A DNA stretch of 64,000 nucleotides from Methylophilaceae bacterium (GTDB lineage Bacteria; Pseudomonadota; Gammaproteobacteria; Burkholderiales; Methylophilaceae): contig JAOLWQ010000004.1 of NCBI GenBank assembly GCA_028342535.1, positions 37,390-101,389 on the forward strand. Direction: 5' to 3'. Made by a program: the position numbers and the translations under genes. The notes below the pieces were generated by a model. That model did not search any database and was not told where the DNA came from. It worked only from the letters and a program-made list of their open reading frames with translations. This document shows positions 1 to 10,057 of this stretch, piece by piece (positions within the stretch are counted from its first letter, which is position 1; each line of letters begins with the position of its first letter).

Positions 1-174
1 ACTTTCTGAAACCATACAAAATTCTTTATATTCTTTTATTAGCCATCTATTAATAGAATAAATAGGCGGTATTTTTATTGATTTTTTTTCAATTTTTTCT
101 TTGTATAACGACTTAATGTCTTCGACTTGACTGTCGGTCATGCAAATAATCGTATCATTTGATTTTGGAATCAT
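1..174 (-). CDS. N-terminal fragment of a leftward gene, possibly a DNA-repair (AddB/PD-(D/E)XK-type) protein; cut by window edge
   Basis: The reverse strand is open from an ATG at 172-174 to the window edge: 58 codons with no stop. It begins MIPKSNDTIICMTDSQ and continues into a Lys-rich stretch followed by IPPIYSINRWLIKEY. The order 'residues for naming a start, then a basic stretch, then PxIxSxxxWL' recalls the N-terminus of the large 'probable DNA repair protein' family that often sits in betaproteobacterial genomes, but the fragment is too short to prove it. It is divergent from efp, sharing the 72-bp gap at 175-246. It is not the EF-P rhamnosyltransferase EarP, whose N-terminus is a Rossmann-like start I do not see here. 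That a real coding start lies here is fairly likely; the family is a weak guess. Confidence 0.5.
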   Translation of the reverse strand, partial: MIPKSNDTIICMTDSQVEDIKSLYKEKIEKKSIKIPPIYSINRWLIKEYKEFCMVSES

Positions 175-246
175 ATTTATTATTGTAATCTTAGTAGGAA
201 CAATATGAAGTATAATTTATCACTTTATTAGTAATCTTAGGTTTTT

Positions 247-819
247 ATGAAAACAGCTCAAGAGGTTAGGGTGGGTAACGTGATAATGGTTGATGGAGCA
301 CCAATGGTGATTCATAAGTCAGAATATAACGTATCAAAATCAGGTAGAAGACAGAATGCAGCAATAGTTAAGATGAAAATGAAGAATTTGCTTACGAATA
401 ATTCAACTGAAACAATTTTTCAAGCAACAGATAAATTTGATGTAGTTATTTTAGACAAAAAAGAAGTTTCTTATTCTTACTTCTCAGATCCTAATTATAT
501 TTTTATGGACGCTGAATTTAACCAATATGAAGTTGATACCGATAGTATGGAAGGTGCGCTTAAGTTTTTGGAAGATGGGATGATTTGTGAGGTAGTTTTT
601 TATGATGAGAGGCCGATTTCAGTTGAATTACCAAATTCTGTAATCAGACAGATTACATATACAGAGCCTGCTGTTAAGGGTGATACTACTTCTGGGAAAG
701 TTATGAAGCCAGCTAATATCAGTACTGGTTTTGAATTAATGGTTCCGTTATTTTGTGAGAATGGAGACAAGATCGAGATTGATACTAGAACCTTGGATTA
801 TAAAAACAGAATTAAATAA
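247..819 (+). CDS. efp: Translation elongation factor EF-P
   Basis: EF-P binds between the ribosomal P and E sites and relieves stalling at polyproline. The 190-residue product has the KOW-like N-terminal domain (about 1-65) and two OB domains, ending in the family signature [16 protein letters not shown]. The tip of the first domain reads [14 protein letters not shown]. This aligns with the Neisseria/Pseudomonas arginine type (…KSGRNAA in Pseudomonas), in which Arg32 is rhamnosylated by EarP. Here the loop is about four residues longer and the arginines are R34 and R35. No Lys of the E. coli EpmA type occupies this position. A weak Shine-Dalgarno (AGG) lies seven bases upstream. No earP is adjacent. 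Confidence 0.97.
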   Translation: MKTAQEVRVGNVIMVDGAPMVIHKSEYNVSKSGRRQNAAIVKMKMKNLLTNNSTETIFQATDKFDVVILDKKEVSYSYFSDPNYIFMDAEFNQYEVDTDSMEGALKFLEDGMICEVVFYDERPISVELPNSVIRQITYTEPAVKGDTTSGKVMKPANISTGFELMVPLFCENGDKIEIDTRTLDYKNRIK

Positions 820-844
820 AATTACTTTTATTTAGTTAAGTTTT

Positions 845-2278
845 TTATCCAGTTCCACCAACAATTATGTTGTCAATTTTCAGGGTTGGTTGCCCAACGC
901 CCACAGGAACACTTTGACCATCTTTACCACACGTGCCAACACCTGAGTCTAAATTCATGTCATTACCCACCATGCTAACCTCTTTAAGGATGTCGGGCCC
1001 ATTACCAATTATAGTTGCCCCTTTAACTGGATAATCTAACTTACCATCTTTAATCATCCATGCTTCAGAAGCAGAAAAAACAAATTTACCACTTGTTATA
1101 TCAACTTGACCACCACCAAAATTTTCCGCATAAAGGCCGTTATCGACTGAGCTTATAATTTCTTTAGGGTCATATTTTCCATTCGGCATATAGGTATTTG
1201 TCATTCTTGGCATCGGTGAATGAGCATAAGACTCTCTGCGACCATTTCCAGTTACAGGCATATTCATTAATCTAGCATTAAGGGTATCTTGTAAGTAACC
1301 GACTAAGATTCCATCTTCAATTAATACTGTTTTTTGTGTTGCATTACCTTCATCATCAACATTTAAAGAGCCGCGCCTATTCTCAATTGTGCCATCGTCA
1401 ACAACTGTTATTCCTTTTGCAGCGACTTTTTTGCCCATCATACTGCTAAAAGCAGATGTACCTTTTCTGTTAAAATCACCCTCTAATCCATGCCCAATTG
1501 CTTCATGTAATAAAATACCAGGCCATCCAGAACCTAAAATAACTGTCATTGACCCAGCGGGAGCAGATCGCGCATCCAAGTTGATTAAAGATTGTTTAAC
1601 GGCTTTTTTTACGTAATCTTCAAGTATTTCATCAGTGAAATAATTAAGGAGATATCTACCCCCGCCTCCAGATGATCCTTGTTCTCTTTTGCCATTTAGT
1701 TCAGATATGACACTTACTGATAGTCTTATCAAAGGCCTAATATCTTCAATTAATTCACCATAATAATTTTTAATTAAGATAACTTCATATTGAGCAGCAA
1801 GAGAAGCAGAAACTTTTATAACGCGTTTATCGATTGACTTTGCCATTAATTCTATTTTCTCAAGTAAATCAATTTTCTTTTGGCTATCTAGTTCAGCTAT
1901 GGGATCACTGTTTGTATAAAGTATTTTTTTGGTGATTTTTTTTGGGGCTGGTGTTGATAAAGATTGACCTTGTTTTTCGATGGAATTTATAATTTTTAGT
2001 GAATCATTAAGAACATCTAATGAGATATCATCCGAATAAGTAAATGCAGTTTTTTCATCACTAACACTTCTAATTCCAACTCCTTGATCAATTGAGTAGC
2101 TTCCATTTTTAACTTGACTATCTTCTAGAGACCAAAATTCATTCTTGGAATATTGAAAGTAAAGATCTGCGTAATCAATATTCTTATTTTTAATTTTATT
2201 CATTATTATTGATAAATTATCATGACTTATGCCAGCTGGATTAAGAATAAATTTATTTGATAATTGAAAATTAGACAT
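845..2278 (-). CDS. tldD: TldD metalloprotease subunit
   Basis: TldD pairs with TldE/PmbA to form a zinc metalloprotease that degrades or trims unfolded peptides (microcin B17 and CcdA in E. coli). The 477-residue protein is full length for the family. The zinc motif HEAIGH is present (H258, H262), followed by GLEGD, and the C-terminal half carries the conserved glycine-rich stretches NGRRESYAHSPMPRMTNT and GGGQVDITSGKF. It starts directly after the yhdP stop, so it is probably co-transcribed from acs/yhdP. The tldE/pmbA partner is not in the window. TldD-type proteases have been proposed to help process PqqA-like peptides, which may matter because pqqB-E are present and no pqqF is seen here; that link is speculative. 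Confidence 0.96.
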   Translation of the reverse strand: MSNFQLSNKFILNPAGISHDNLSIIMNKIKNKNIDYADLYFQYSKNEFWSLEDSQVKNGSYSIDQGVGIRSVSDEKTAFTYSDDISLDVLNDSLKIINSIEKQGQSLSTPAPKKITKKILYTNSDPIAELDSQKKIDLLEKIELMAKSIDKRVIKVSASLAAQYEVILIKNYYGELIEDIRPLIRLSVSVISELNGKREQGSSGGGGRYLLNYFTDEILEDYVKKAVKQSLINLDARSAPAGSMTVILGSGWPGILLHEAIGHGLEGDFNRKGTSAFSSMMGKKVAAKGITVVDDGTIENRRGSLNVDDEGNATQKTVLIEDGILVGYLQDTLNARLMNMPVTGNGRRESYAHSPMPRMTNTYMPNGKYDPKEIISSVDNGLYAENFGGGQVDITSGKFVFSASEAWMIKDGKLDYPVKGATIIGNGPDILKEVSMVGNDMNLDSGVGTCGKDGQSVPVGVGQPTLKIDNIIVGGTG

Positions 2279-5200
2279 TTATTTTATATTTAAAAATTCT
2301 GAAGATGGCGTCAAGATTTCTTCGTCAATCATTTTCCCAAATCTTTCTGTAGCAGGAGTATTAATTTCTTCTGGATCATCCCAAGTTCCAATAATCTGAT
2401 ATTCATCAGACAAAATTTTGTTTAAGGGGTCTTTTAGAATCTTTTGTGCGATAAATGCAGCCGCACCTGCAAGCGGTCCACCAGCTAAAGATAGCAGAGA
2501 AAGGCTATCGCTAATTCTTGGATTTACGACAACATGAATATTTTGAGTTTCTTTAATAATATTAGTTTCACCTTTTATAGATACTTCAGCTGCTGGACCT
2601 TCCATTGTAAATCTATTTGATTTTAAAATTCCATTATTTACTATTACCCCTGCATTAATTCTATCAAAAATAAAGCCTTTGCTAAAAATATCACTAAAAT
2701 CTAATGACAAACGTCTTGGTAAATTTTGAAGCGTTAAAAGCCCAAAAAGTCTTGCAACTCCCGGCTTGGCTTCTTGAACTACTCCATCTGTTGCTGTTAA
2801 TGAAAAGTTACCTTTTAATGCTGACTTATCAAAATCGAAAGGACTTTTTGGCCAACCTAGCATACCAATAACACTAGCTTTACCATCCTTAATTAGTTCA
2901 GGGTATGAAAGTTGTTCAAATGTTTTTTCGATATTATTTATATTCCAACTAAAGTTAATAGATGTATTTGGACTTAACCCCTCATCATCCCAAAGACCTG
3001 TTCCATTAATTGTGTGTTCTGGATTACTGATTTTAAAGTTTTGAATATTCCAAATTTTATTTTCTTTATAAGCAATCAAACTTAAGTCACCATAAGTGTC
3101 ATCATCTACTGCTATAGAATTTGCTTTAATATTAATCTTAGGAGGGTTAGCAAAGATAAATTTATTTTCATTTTCAATCAGTATATTATTTTTTTTAAGA
3201 TGTAACTTTTCAAAACCAGCTTTAAGTATATTATTTTTTTTGTCCCATAAGATATTTCCGATTACATCCTCAGATAAAATTTGTATACTTGAATTACTAT
3301 TACTTGGTAAATACTTTATATTCGAATTGAAAATTTTATAGCCATAAATATCTAATTCTTTAATATCAATATTTGCATTTGTTATTAAGGGTTTTGAGCC
3401 ATCACTTCCCAGCAAAGAATAAAAATTTTCTAGGTTAACTTTATTTAATTCAGCAGATAGTAAAACTCCCTTATCAGGAATATCTATTTGAGTGGTGTTG
3501 ATACCTATTATTCCTTTTTTTATGCCAAACATACCTGCATAATTATTTTCCTTTATTAATTTTGCAAACACATTGGTTCCGATCTCAAGCGAAATAATGT
3601 CTTGTTTTGAATTAATTGATGCAGTTGTCATTAATAACGTTTTTATATCATTTTCTTTTTTATCGAAAGGAGGAGGTAAACTTGAGCTAAGACCTTTAAG
3701 GTCACTTTCAATTTTAATACTAGTTAACTTCTCTTCTATCTTAATTTCACTATTCCAAGATGCTTCACCATCAATATTATTTGCCCAATCTTCACCCAAA
3801 GTCGACCAAAAAAATTCTTTGTTAATAGTGCCATCAACATTCACTTGTGTTACGTCACCGACATTATTTAAACTAATTGTGATTGGACTTCCCGATAGAT
3901 TTGCTTTTACATCATTAATTCTTAAATCATTTTCATCAAACTCAATGTATCCAAGAATATTATTAATTTTTGGCATTCCTAAGTCATCATTTATTAAATA
4001 ACTATTTTTAAACTCATATGAACCTTTGAAGGTTATATTTTCTTCATCTTTGAGAGGAATTTTTAGTTTTACAGCGAGTTGTCCCGAGCCTTCACCTTGC
4101 ATTTTATCAAAAAATCCTTTCATCACTTGTTTGATTGGACTTTTGTTAATAGCGCTAATAATGTTTGGTATTGGGCTATCTAAAGTTAAATCGATATTCA
4201 TCATTGGCTCTTCAATATTGAAAGGTGAAATAGCCCCATTCATTTTTACGATATTATTACCTAAGAGATCACCTTGGATACTTTCAAAATTAACTTTATT
4301 ATTTAAAACATTAATTTTAAAATCAAAATTATTTAGCTCTGGCCATCCTTCTCCATATTCAATAAAGCTATCAACTATGGTTGACTTAATTTTAAAAATT
4401 CCCTTCTTAAAGTCAGGATTATTTTTTGTATCTACAAAAGGAAAATCTTTAGCTGGACCTTTTAATTCTATAATTGTATTTTGGGCTTGTCCTTTTAAGA
4501 GGGAGGTATCAAGCCAGTGTAAAGTTTTCTTCCCAAGCTGTAACGGGTAGTATTTCTTTAAGCTAGGTAAATCTATTAAAGGCATCTTTATTACTAAATC
4601 AACAATACTTGATCCATGATTAACATTTTTGTAGCTTCCATTAACTATTGAATTAACATCATTATTTTGAATAACTATATTCTCTAAATTGAATAAATTA
4701 TCTTTCCACTTGATTACTCCGGAAAATTGAGAAAATGTTATTGGCTGCCTAAAAATATCATTTTTTATGATTGTCAGATCTTTCGAAACAGATTTAATTG
4801 ATCCCCTTGTTTTTTTTATATCCACGATACCGGTTAGATTTTTTACACCTGGAAAATTTTGATAGGGGTTAACACTTACATTTAAAAGTTGGCTTTGTAG
4901 GTCCAACTCTGAAAATTGATTATTTGCACTTTTCCAGCTTAACTTTAAATCTTTTAACTGTCCTGAAGGAGATACCTCTTGAGCTATTGACTGAAATGAT
5001 TTTGAATAGGGAAAATGCCTTATCAGCTCGTGAGCTGATTTAAGATTAATTCGGTTTAATTTAATTCTAATATGGTTAATTTTCTTTTCAAGATTATTTA
5101 TTAATAGTGAGACTTCACCTTGATCTATATTAATCCCATTGTCAGTAATAACATTAAATTTAGAAATAGTTAATGTAGTTATATTTTTTTTAATTGCATA

Positions 5201-6121
5201 AGAAATTTGGCCTTTAAAATTTTTAAGTGTTAGAGGCTCTTCATTTAATTTATTAATTTTTGTAATAAAATTTTTAACATCCAATTGACTGTCAATTTGA
5301 GTAATCTGACCTTCATTAAAATCACCTCTAATATCTATATCTCCTTTAGCTGAGATTATTTCAGCTGGGTAATCTAACCAAGGCCTAAATGTGTTTATAT
5401 CAACGCCTGCGACAGATAAACTTAATTGACCATTACTATTTTCTATTTTTTCAACTGATGAACTATCAAAATAACCATCCATGCTTATTATCTGATTATT
5501 TAAGCTTGATAGTTGACCAGTGATTTTGAAGTTACGACGGTCAAAATTAGAAATCGTAGTTGATGATTCATATCTTGCAGATATATTATCTATTAATAAG
5601 GTTGGTGCACCCCTTGTGTGATCCTGCCATTTTATTTTACCTTTAACTATTACAATTTCATCTTGGTTTAGAATCCAATTACTCGCAGAAGAATTTTTGC
5701 TTGTTTGAATTGAAATACCGCCTATTACATAATTATCACTATCAAATTTTTCAATGTCTAAATTTGGTTCATATAAAATAATCTCGTCTAGTATTGGTCT
5801 AAATTTTAAAAGAGATAACCATGAAATATCTACTCGTATTTTTTTTAGATCAAACGATTTTTCAAGACTGTTATTGTAAATTGAGAGATTATGTAGAGTG
5901 AGACTTGGATTTGTAATTCTCCATTGAGCTTCTATTTTTTCAATTTCTACTTGCCTCTCAAATTGCTGGCTAATTTCTTGTGTTAACTTATCTTTAAACT
6001 CATCAAGATTTGATTGGATAAAAAAGTAAAAAGTTAAAAACCCAACTGTAAGAATCGAAAGTATTGGGAGGCCTAGGTATATTAGGGTTTTTTTAAGATA
6101 AATTTGGATTCTATGATTCAT
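2279..6121 (-). CDS. yhdP: YhdP-family AsmA-like protein, intermembrane lipid-transport bridge
   Basis: YhdP-type proteins span the periplasm and help move phospholipid to the outer membrane. The 1280-residue product has one N-terminal transmembrane helix (about residues 10-33) and then a very long beta-rich, repeat-like region typical of the AsmA/TamB bridge proteins. It has the C-terminal 'GxxRLFGLLxxxxLPRRLSLDFSD' type block (about residues 1125-1150) and an IIGTWDDPEEI segment near the end. Its length matches YhdP (about 1270). It lies between acs and tldD with almost no gaps; yhdP next to tldD is a widespread proteobacterial arrangement. Four shorter open frames on the opposite strand are shadows of this gene. 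Confidence 0.93.
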   Translation of the reverse strand: MNHRIQIYLKKTLIYLGLPILSILTVGFLTFYFFIQSNLDEFKDKLTQEISQQFERQVEIEKIEAQWRITNPSLTLHNLSIYNNSLEKSFDLKKIRVDISWLSLLKFRPILDEIILYEPNLDIEKFDSDNYVIGGISIQTSKNSSASNWILNQDEIVIVKGKIKWQDHTRGAPTLLIDNISARYESSTTISNFDRRNFKITGQLSSLNNQIISMDGYFDSSSVEKIENSNGQLSLSVAGVDINTFRPWLDYPAEIISAKGDIDIRGDFNEGQITQIDSQLDVKNFITKINKLNEEPLTLKNFKGQISYAIKKNITTLTISKFNVITDNGINIDQGEVSLLINNLEKKINHIRIKLNRINLKSAHELIRHFPYSKSFQSIAQEVSPSGQLKDLKLSWKSANNQFSELDLQSQLLNVSVNPYQNFPGVKNLTGIVDIKKTRGSIKSVSKDLTIIKNDIFRQPITFSQFSGVIKWKDNLFNLENIVIQNNDVNSIVNGSYKNVNHGSSIVDLVIKMPLIDLPSLKKYYPLQLGKKTLHWLDTSLLKGQAQNTIIELKGPAKDFPFVDTKNNPDFKKGIFKIKSTIVDSFIEYGEGWPELNNFDFKINVLNNKVNFESIQGDLLGNNIVKMNGAISPFNIEEPMMNIDLTLDSPIPNIISAINKSPIKQVMKGFFDKMQGEGSGQLAVKLKIPLKDEENITFKGSYEFKNSYLINDDLGMPKINNILGYIEFDENDLRINDVKANLSGSPITISLNNVGDVTQVNVDGTINKEFFWSTLGEDWANNIDGEASWNSEIKIEEKLTSIKIESDLKGLSSSLPPPFDKKENDIKTLLMTTASINSKQDIISLEIGTNVFAKLIKENNYAGMFGIKKGIIGINTTQIDIPDKGVLLSAELNKVNLENFYSLLGSDGSKPLITNANIDIKELDIYGYKIFNSNIKYLPSNSNSSIQILSEDVIGNILWDKKNNILKAGFEKLHLKKNNILIENENKFIFANPPKINIKANSIAVDDDTYGDLSLIAYKENKIWNIQNFKISNPEHTINGTGLWDDEGLSPNTSINFSWNINNIEKTFEQLSYPELIKDGKASVIGMLGWPKSPFDFDKSALKGNFSLTATDGVVQEAKPGVARLFGLLTLQNLPRRLSLDFSDIFSKGFIFDRINAGVIVNNGILKSNRFTMEGPAAEVSIKGETNIIKETQNIHVVVNPRISDSLSLLSLAGGPLAGAAAFIAQKILKDPLNKILSDEYQIIGTWDDPEEINTPATERFGKMIDEEILTPSSEFLNIK

Positions 6122-6151
6122 TAAAGCCGCGTCAACATTTAATTTACTATT

Positions 6152-8125
6152 CTATAGAATTTCTCCAAGTTGGTCTAATATTGCTGGATTTTCAAGTGTG
6201 GAAATATCAGTAGTTATTTTCTCGCCTTTGGCCAATGTTCTCAACAAGCGGCGCATAATCTTTCCTGATCTAGTTTTAGGTAAATTATCTCCAAATCGTA
6301 TTTCTTCAGGTTTAGCTATTGGTCCAATTTCTTTCGAGACCCATTGGGCAAGCTCTTTAATAATTTTTTCAGCATTAGCTTTAGAAGGCCTCTCGCCCTT
6401 AAGAACCACAAAAGCGACTATTGACTCTCCTTTGATATCATGAGGCCTTCCAACAACTGCAGCTTCTGTAACAATCTGATTTGCGACCAAGGCGGACTCT
6501 ATTTCCATTGTGCCCAACCTATGCCCTGATACATTTAAAACGTCATCTATTCTGCCCATAATTGTAAAGTAACCTGTTTCTTTATCTCGAACTGCTCCAT
6601 CACCAGCTAAATATATTTTGCCCCCTAATTCTTTAGGAAAATAGCTATTTTTAAAGCGTTCAGGGTCGCCCCATATAGTTCTAATCATTGAAGGCCATGG
6701 TTTTTTAATAACTAACAAACCTCCATTCCCCCATTCTTGATCTTTACCCTCTTCATCAACAACATCAACTTCAATCCCTGGGAAGGGTAAGGTACATGAT
6801 CCTGGCACTAAAGGCGTTACTCCTGGAAGCGGGGTAATGACATGTCCACCTGTCTCTGTCTGCCAAAATGTATCTACTATCGGACAACGACTGTTACCAA
6901 TATTTTCGTAATACCATATCCATGCTTCTGGGTTAATGGGCTCTCCAACAGTACCTAAAATACGAAGTGAGTTAAGGTCATAATTTTTAGGATGAGTTTT
7001 TGGACTGACTTCTGATGTTTTTATAAGTGCTCTAATGGCGGTTGGAGCGGTATAAAAAATACTTACTTTATGTTTTTCAATAAGTTGCCAAAATCGACTC
7101 GCATCAGGATAAGTCGGAACGCCTTCAAAAATTAGTTGTGTTGCACCAAGAGCTGTTGGGCCATATGCAACATAAGTATGCCCAGTGATCCATCCAACAT
7201 CAGCGGTGCACCAATAAATATCATCATTTTTAATATCAAAAGTCCAGCGGCACGTATTAATTGCATGAAGAAGATAGCCAGCTGTTGAGTGTTGAACACC
7301 TTTAGGCTTTCCAGTTGAACCTGATGTGTAAAGAATAAATAAAGGATGTTCAGCACCAACGAATACAGGATCACAGTCTTTTGGCATATCCAAGATTAGA
7401 TCCTTCCATAAGACATCATTTTTATTTATATTTATTTTTGTATCAGCTCTATTATAAATAATAATTTTATCTACAGACTCACATTTGCCCATATTTAATG
7501 CATCATCTACAGTAGATTTAAGAGGGATTAATTTTCCCCCTCGAAATTGAGCATCTGCTGTAATTACTAGTTTTGCTTTTGTATCTTCGATTCGCTCTTG
7601 GATACTTTTAGCAGAAAATCCTCCAAATATTACTGAATGTATAAGACCAAGCCGCGCGCAAGCCTGCATAGCCACAACTGCTTCAATGCTCATAGGAAGA
7701 TATATAATTACTCGATCACCAATCTTTAAACCTAAACTTTTTAATCCATTAGCAAATTGACAAACTTTTTCATACAAACCTAAATATGTTATTGAAGTAA
7801 TTTTTCCATCATCAGCTTCAAAAATAATAGCTGTTTTATTAGGTTGTTTATCTAAGTGCCGATCAAGACAATTATAGGAAGCATTTATTTTTCCATCCTC
7901 AAACCATTTATAGAAAGGTGCATCATCATCGTTTAAAATTTTTGTAAACGGCTTATCCCAGATTAATAATTCTTGAGCTAGCTCTGACCATGCTCCTTGA
8001 TAATTATTTTTAAATTTATCAACCAAGACATCATAACTTTTCATTCCAGAAACATGTGCATTTCTTATAATTTCATCGCTAGGATTAAAGACACGATCTT
8101 CTGTATTTATTGATTCTATTGACAT
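6152..8125 (-). CDS. acs: Acetyl-CoA synthetase (AMP-forming)
   Basis: Acs activates acetate to acetyl-CoA through acetyl-AMP. The 657-residue length is typical. Visible motifs are the P-loop-like [15 protein letters not shown] (about residue 265), the acetate-pocket segment [11 protein letters not shown] (about 415) and the C-terminal [13 protein letters not shown] with the catalytic lysine that acetylation controls in this family. A good ribosome-binding site (AGGAGA on the reverse strand) lies about ten bases upstream of the ATG. The gene diverges from a sensor kinase/response regulator pair across a 220-bp region with a long palindrome. That pair could regulate it, but nothing in the sequence proves this. 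In a methylotroph the gene suggests salvage of excreted or environmental acetate. Confidence 0.97.
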   Translation of the reverse strand: MSIESINTEDRVFNPSDEIIRNAHVSGMKSYDVLVDKFKNNYQGAWSELAQELLIWDKPFTKILNDDDAPFYKWFEDGKINASYNCLDRHLDKQPNKTAIIFEADDGKITSITYLGLYEKVCQFANGLKSLGLKIGDRVIIYLPMSIEAVVAMQACARLGLIHSVIFGGFSAKSIQERIEDTKAKLVITADAQFRGGKLIPLKSTVDDALNMGKCESVDKIIIYNRADTKININKNDVLWKDLILDMPKDCDPVFVGAEHPLFILYTSGSTGKPKGVQHSTAGYLLHAINTCRWTFDIKNDDIYWCTADVGWITGHTYVAYGPTALGATQLIFEGVPTYPDASRFWQLIEKHKVSIFYTAPTAIRALIKTSEVSPKTHPKNYDLNSLRILGTVGEPINPEAWIWYYENIGNSRCPIVDTFWQTETGGHVITPLPGVTPLVPGSCTLPFPGIEVDVVDEEGKDQEWGNGGLLVIKKPWPSMIRTIWGDPERFKNSYFPKELGGKIYLAGDGAVRDKETGYFTIMGRIDDVLNVSGHRLGTMEIESALVANQIVTEAAVVGRPHDIKGESIVAFVVLKGERPSKANAEKIIKELAQWVSKEIGPIAKPEEIRFGDNLPKTRSGKIMRRLLRTLAKGEKITTDISTLENPAILDQLGEIL

Positions 8126-8345
8126 TACAGCTTATCTCCTAAATAAATTTATTGATTAAATTTGTAATGTGTATCTAAGTAATTCATATATATCTTATAA
8201 GACTTTAAAGTATTACAAATAATAATTATAATTATTATTTTTCATACTTTACAATGTAATTTAATTTTAATGAATATGCTCTATGTATTATTTCACTTGC
8301 ATATGATAATAGGATTTCATTTAACTTTTTATATAATTTTAGTAT
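8126..8345. promoter_or_regulatory. Divergent acs / sensor-kinase intergenic region with a 24-bp perfect palindrome
   Basis: This 220-bp AT-rich region separates two divergent genes and should hold both promoters. At 8217-8240 there is a perfect 24-bp palindrome with half-site AAATAATAATTA. The flanking bases (C at 8216, T at 8241) end the symmetry. It could be a regulator operator, or simply AT-rich sequence that extrudes easily. Long perfect symmetry in a random stretch of this composition is unlikely but not impossible. No open reading frame or RNA gene is visible here. Confidence 0.4.
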
Positions 8346-10052
8346 ATGACTCTTAGATTAAGATTTAACTTACTCATAACACTTATTATGCTTTTTCTGA
8401 TAATAGCATTAGCAGCAGTAACAATGAGTTCATCTAAAAGATCAATTCAGGAAGGTGTAGAATCGGCAAATAAAGTTACCATTCAATATCTCGAAACTAT
8501 TATAGTTAGATCAGTCCAGAATCCAGAGTGGGGAAGTACGCATGATGTTATTAGACGATTCCTCAGGCAATTAGGGTATGTAAGAAGTAATGATATTTTT
8601 CTCTATAATGATCAAGGAGATTTAACTTATCAATCACCTCCATCTTCCTATAAATTAGAAGTTAAACCCCCTCAATGGTTTATCAATTTTATTAGTCCAA
8701 AAAAAGAATCTAATTCCAGGTTAATTCAATCTGGTAGATTGGTTGTTCAGTCAAATGCTTCAGGAGCGATTAGGGGAGTATGGGTAGATTTAAGAACATT
8801 ATTTTCAACAACTTTAGTATTTTTTTTATTATTTAATTTATTTGTTTATTGGTTACTGGGCAAGTGGTTGAGGCCAATAAATAATATGCTTGATGCTATT
8901 AATAAAATAGGTAAGGGAGGATTTGATGCTCGTTTACCTCATTTTAATGTTCCAGAATTTAGGTCCATTGCATTAAATTTTAACGCAATGGGATCTTCAC
9001 TTCAAAAAACAATGTTTGAGAATAAGAGGTTAGCAATGATTGCAGAACAAACAGCAGATGCAGTAATGATTCATGATGAAAAAATGAATATTTCTTTTTG
9101 GAATAAGTCTGCAGAGCGAATATTTGGCTATAAGCAAAAAGAAGTATTAGGTAAGTCAGCTAGATTAATTGTGCCTGAATCTTTAAAAAAAGAATTAGAT
9201 AAAAACCTTATTTTAATGAAGAAAAATAAATTTATACATGACTTTAAAACGAAAAGGGTTGCTAAAAATAAAAAGTTAATAGATGTATCAATATCAGCAT
9301 CACCCTTGATAGATCCCAAAACAAAAAAATTAATTGGGGACATTGTTAGTATGAGAGATATTTCTGAGAGAATTTTAGCCCAGAAATCTCTTGATGCACT
9401 GGAGCAAAATAGAAAATTAACCACTATTATTCAAGGTCATATTGAAGACGAAAGAAGAAGCTTAGCAAGAGAATTACATGATGAATTAGGTCAGTATGTT
9501 TCTGCAATTAAAATTTTCGCACAAAATATCACTAATAAATCTGATGGAAATAAAGATATTAAGACTAGCGCATCTTCAGTAACTTCTGCAGCTAATCAGA
9601 TATATGATGGCATGCACAATATTATTAGAAAATTAAGGCCTGGCGCACTTGATAATTTAGGTTTAAATGAAACTATCACAGATGCAGTTAGTAGCTGGCA
9701 AAAACAGTATAAAAATCTAAAATTTTCACTAATAATAAAAGGTGAGATAAATGATTTAGGTGAAGCAATTAATATTAATATCTATAGAATAATTCAAGAA
9801 TCTATGAATAATACTTTAAAGCATGCAAAAGCAAGTGAAATTTTAATTAACTTAAACTCTTTAAAGAAAAATTTAAAGTTAGAGTTTTCTGATAATGGGA
9901 TAGGTTTCAATAAAAAAATTCTTAAAAATTCAAAACAATTTGGTTTAATAGGAATTAAAGAGAGGGTTCAGTCGCTAAAGGGAACTTTTGAGTTGCAAAC
10001 GAGCCTCTCAAATGGCGTAAAATTAATTATATTAATTCCAAAAAGGCAATAA
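8346..10052 (+). CDS. Membrane sensor histidine kinase, NarX/DegS type, with PAS domain
   Basis: This is the sensor of a two-component system. The order over 568 residues is: transmembrane helix 1 (about 8-27), a periplasmic domain of about 120 residues, helix 2 (about 153-173), HAMP (about 172-225), a PAS domain (about 230-345, with FGYKQKEVLGKSA and an IVSMRDISER ending), HisKA_3 dimerisation with ARELHDELGQ (phospho-acceptor His378), and an HATPase_c domain with N-box QESMNNTLKHA and DNGIGF. This layout marks the NarL-partner class of kinases. The response regulator begins five bases after the stop. The ligand cannot be read from the sequence; the neighbouring acs gene suggests, but does not show, a carbon-related signal. 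Confidence 0.92.
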   Translation: MTLRLRFNLLITLIMLFLIIALAAVTMSSSKRSIQEGVESANKVTIQYLETIIVRSVQNPEWGSTHDVIRRFLRQLGYVRSNDIFLYNDQGDLTYQSPPSSYKLEVKPPQWFINFISPKKESNSRLIQSGRLVVQSNASGAIRGVWVDLRTLFSTTLVFFLLFNLFVYWLLGKWLRPINNMLDAINKIGKGGFDARLPHFNVPEFRSIALNFNAMGSSLQKTMFENKRLAMIAEQTADAVMIHDEKMNISFWNKSAERIFGYKQKEVLGKSARLIVPESLKKELDKNLILMKKNKFIHDFKTKRVAKNKKLIDVSISASPLIDPKTKKLIGDIVSMRDISERILAQKSLDALEQNRKLTTIIQGHIEDERRSLARELHDELGQYVSAIKIFAQNITNKSDGNKDIKTSASSVTSAANQIYDGMHNIIRKLRPGALDNLGLNETITDAVSSWQKQYKNLKFSLIIKGEINDLGEAININIYRIIQESMNNTLKHAKASEILINLNSLKKNLKLEFSDNGIGFNKKILKNSKQFGLIGIKERVQSLKGTFELQTSLSNGVKLIILIPKRQ

Positions 10053-10057
10053 AGAGC

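Noticed and set aside
1..174. EarP rhamnosyltransferase next to efp
   Set aside because: The N-terminus does not resemble EarP.
3096..4550. Three rightward open frames (81, 142 and 174 codons) opposite yhdP
   Set aside because: They are antisense shadows of a well-supported 1280-codon gene, have unlikely composition (Ile/Leu/Ser/Phe rich) and no family motif.
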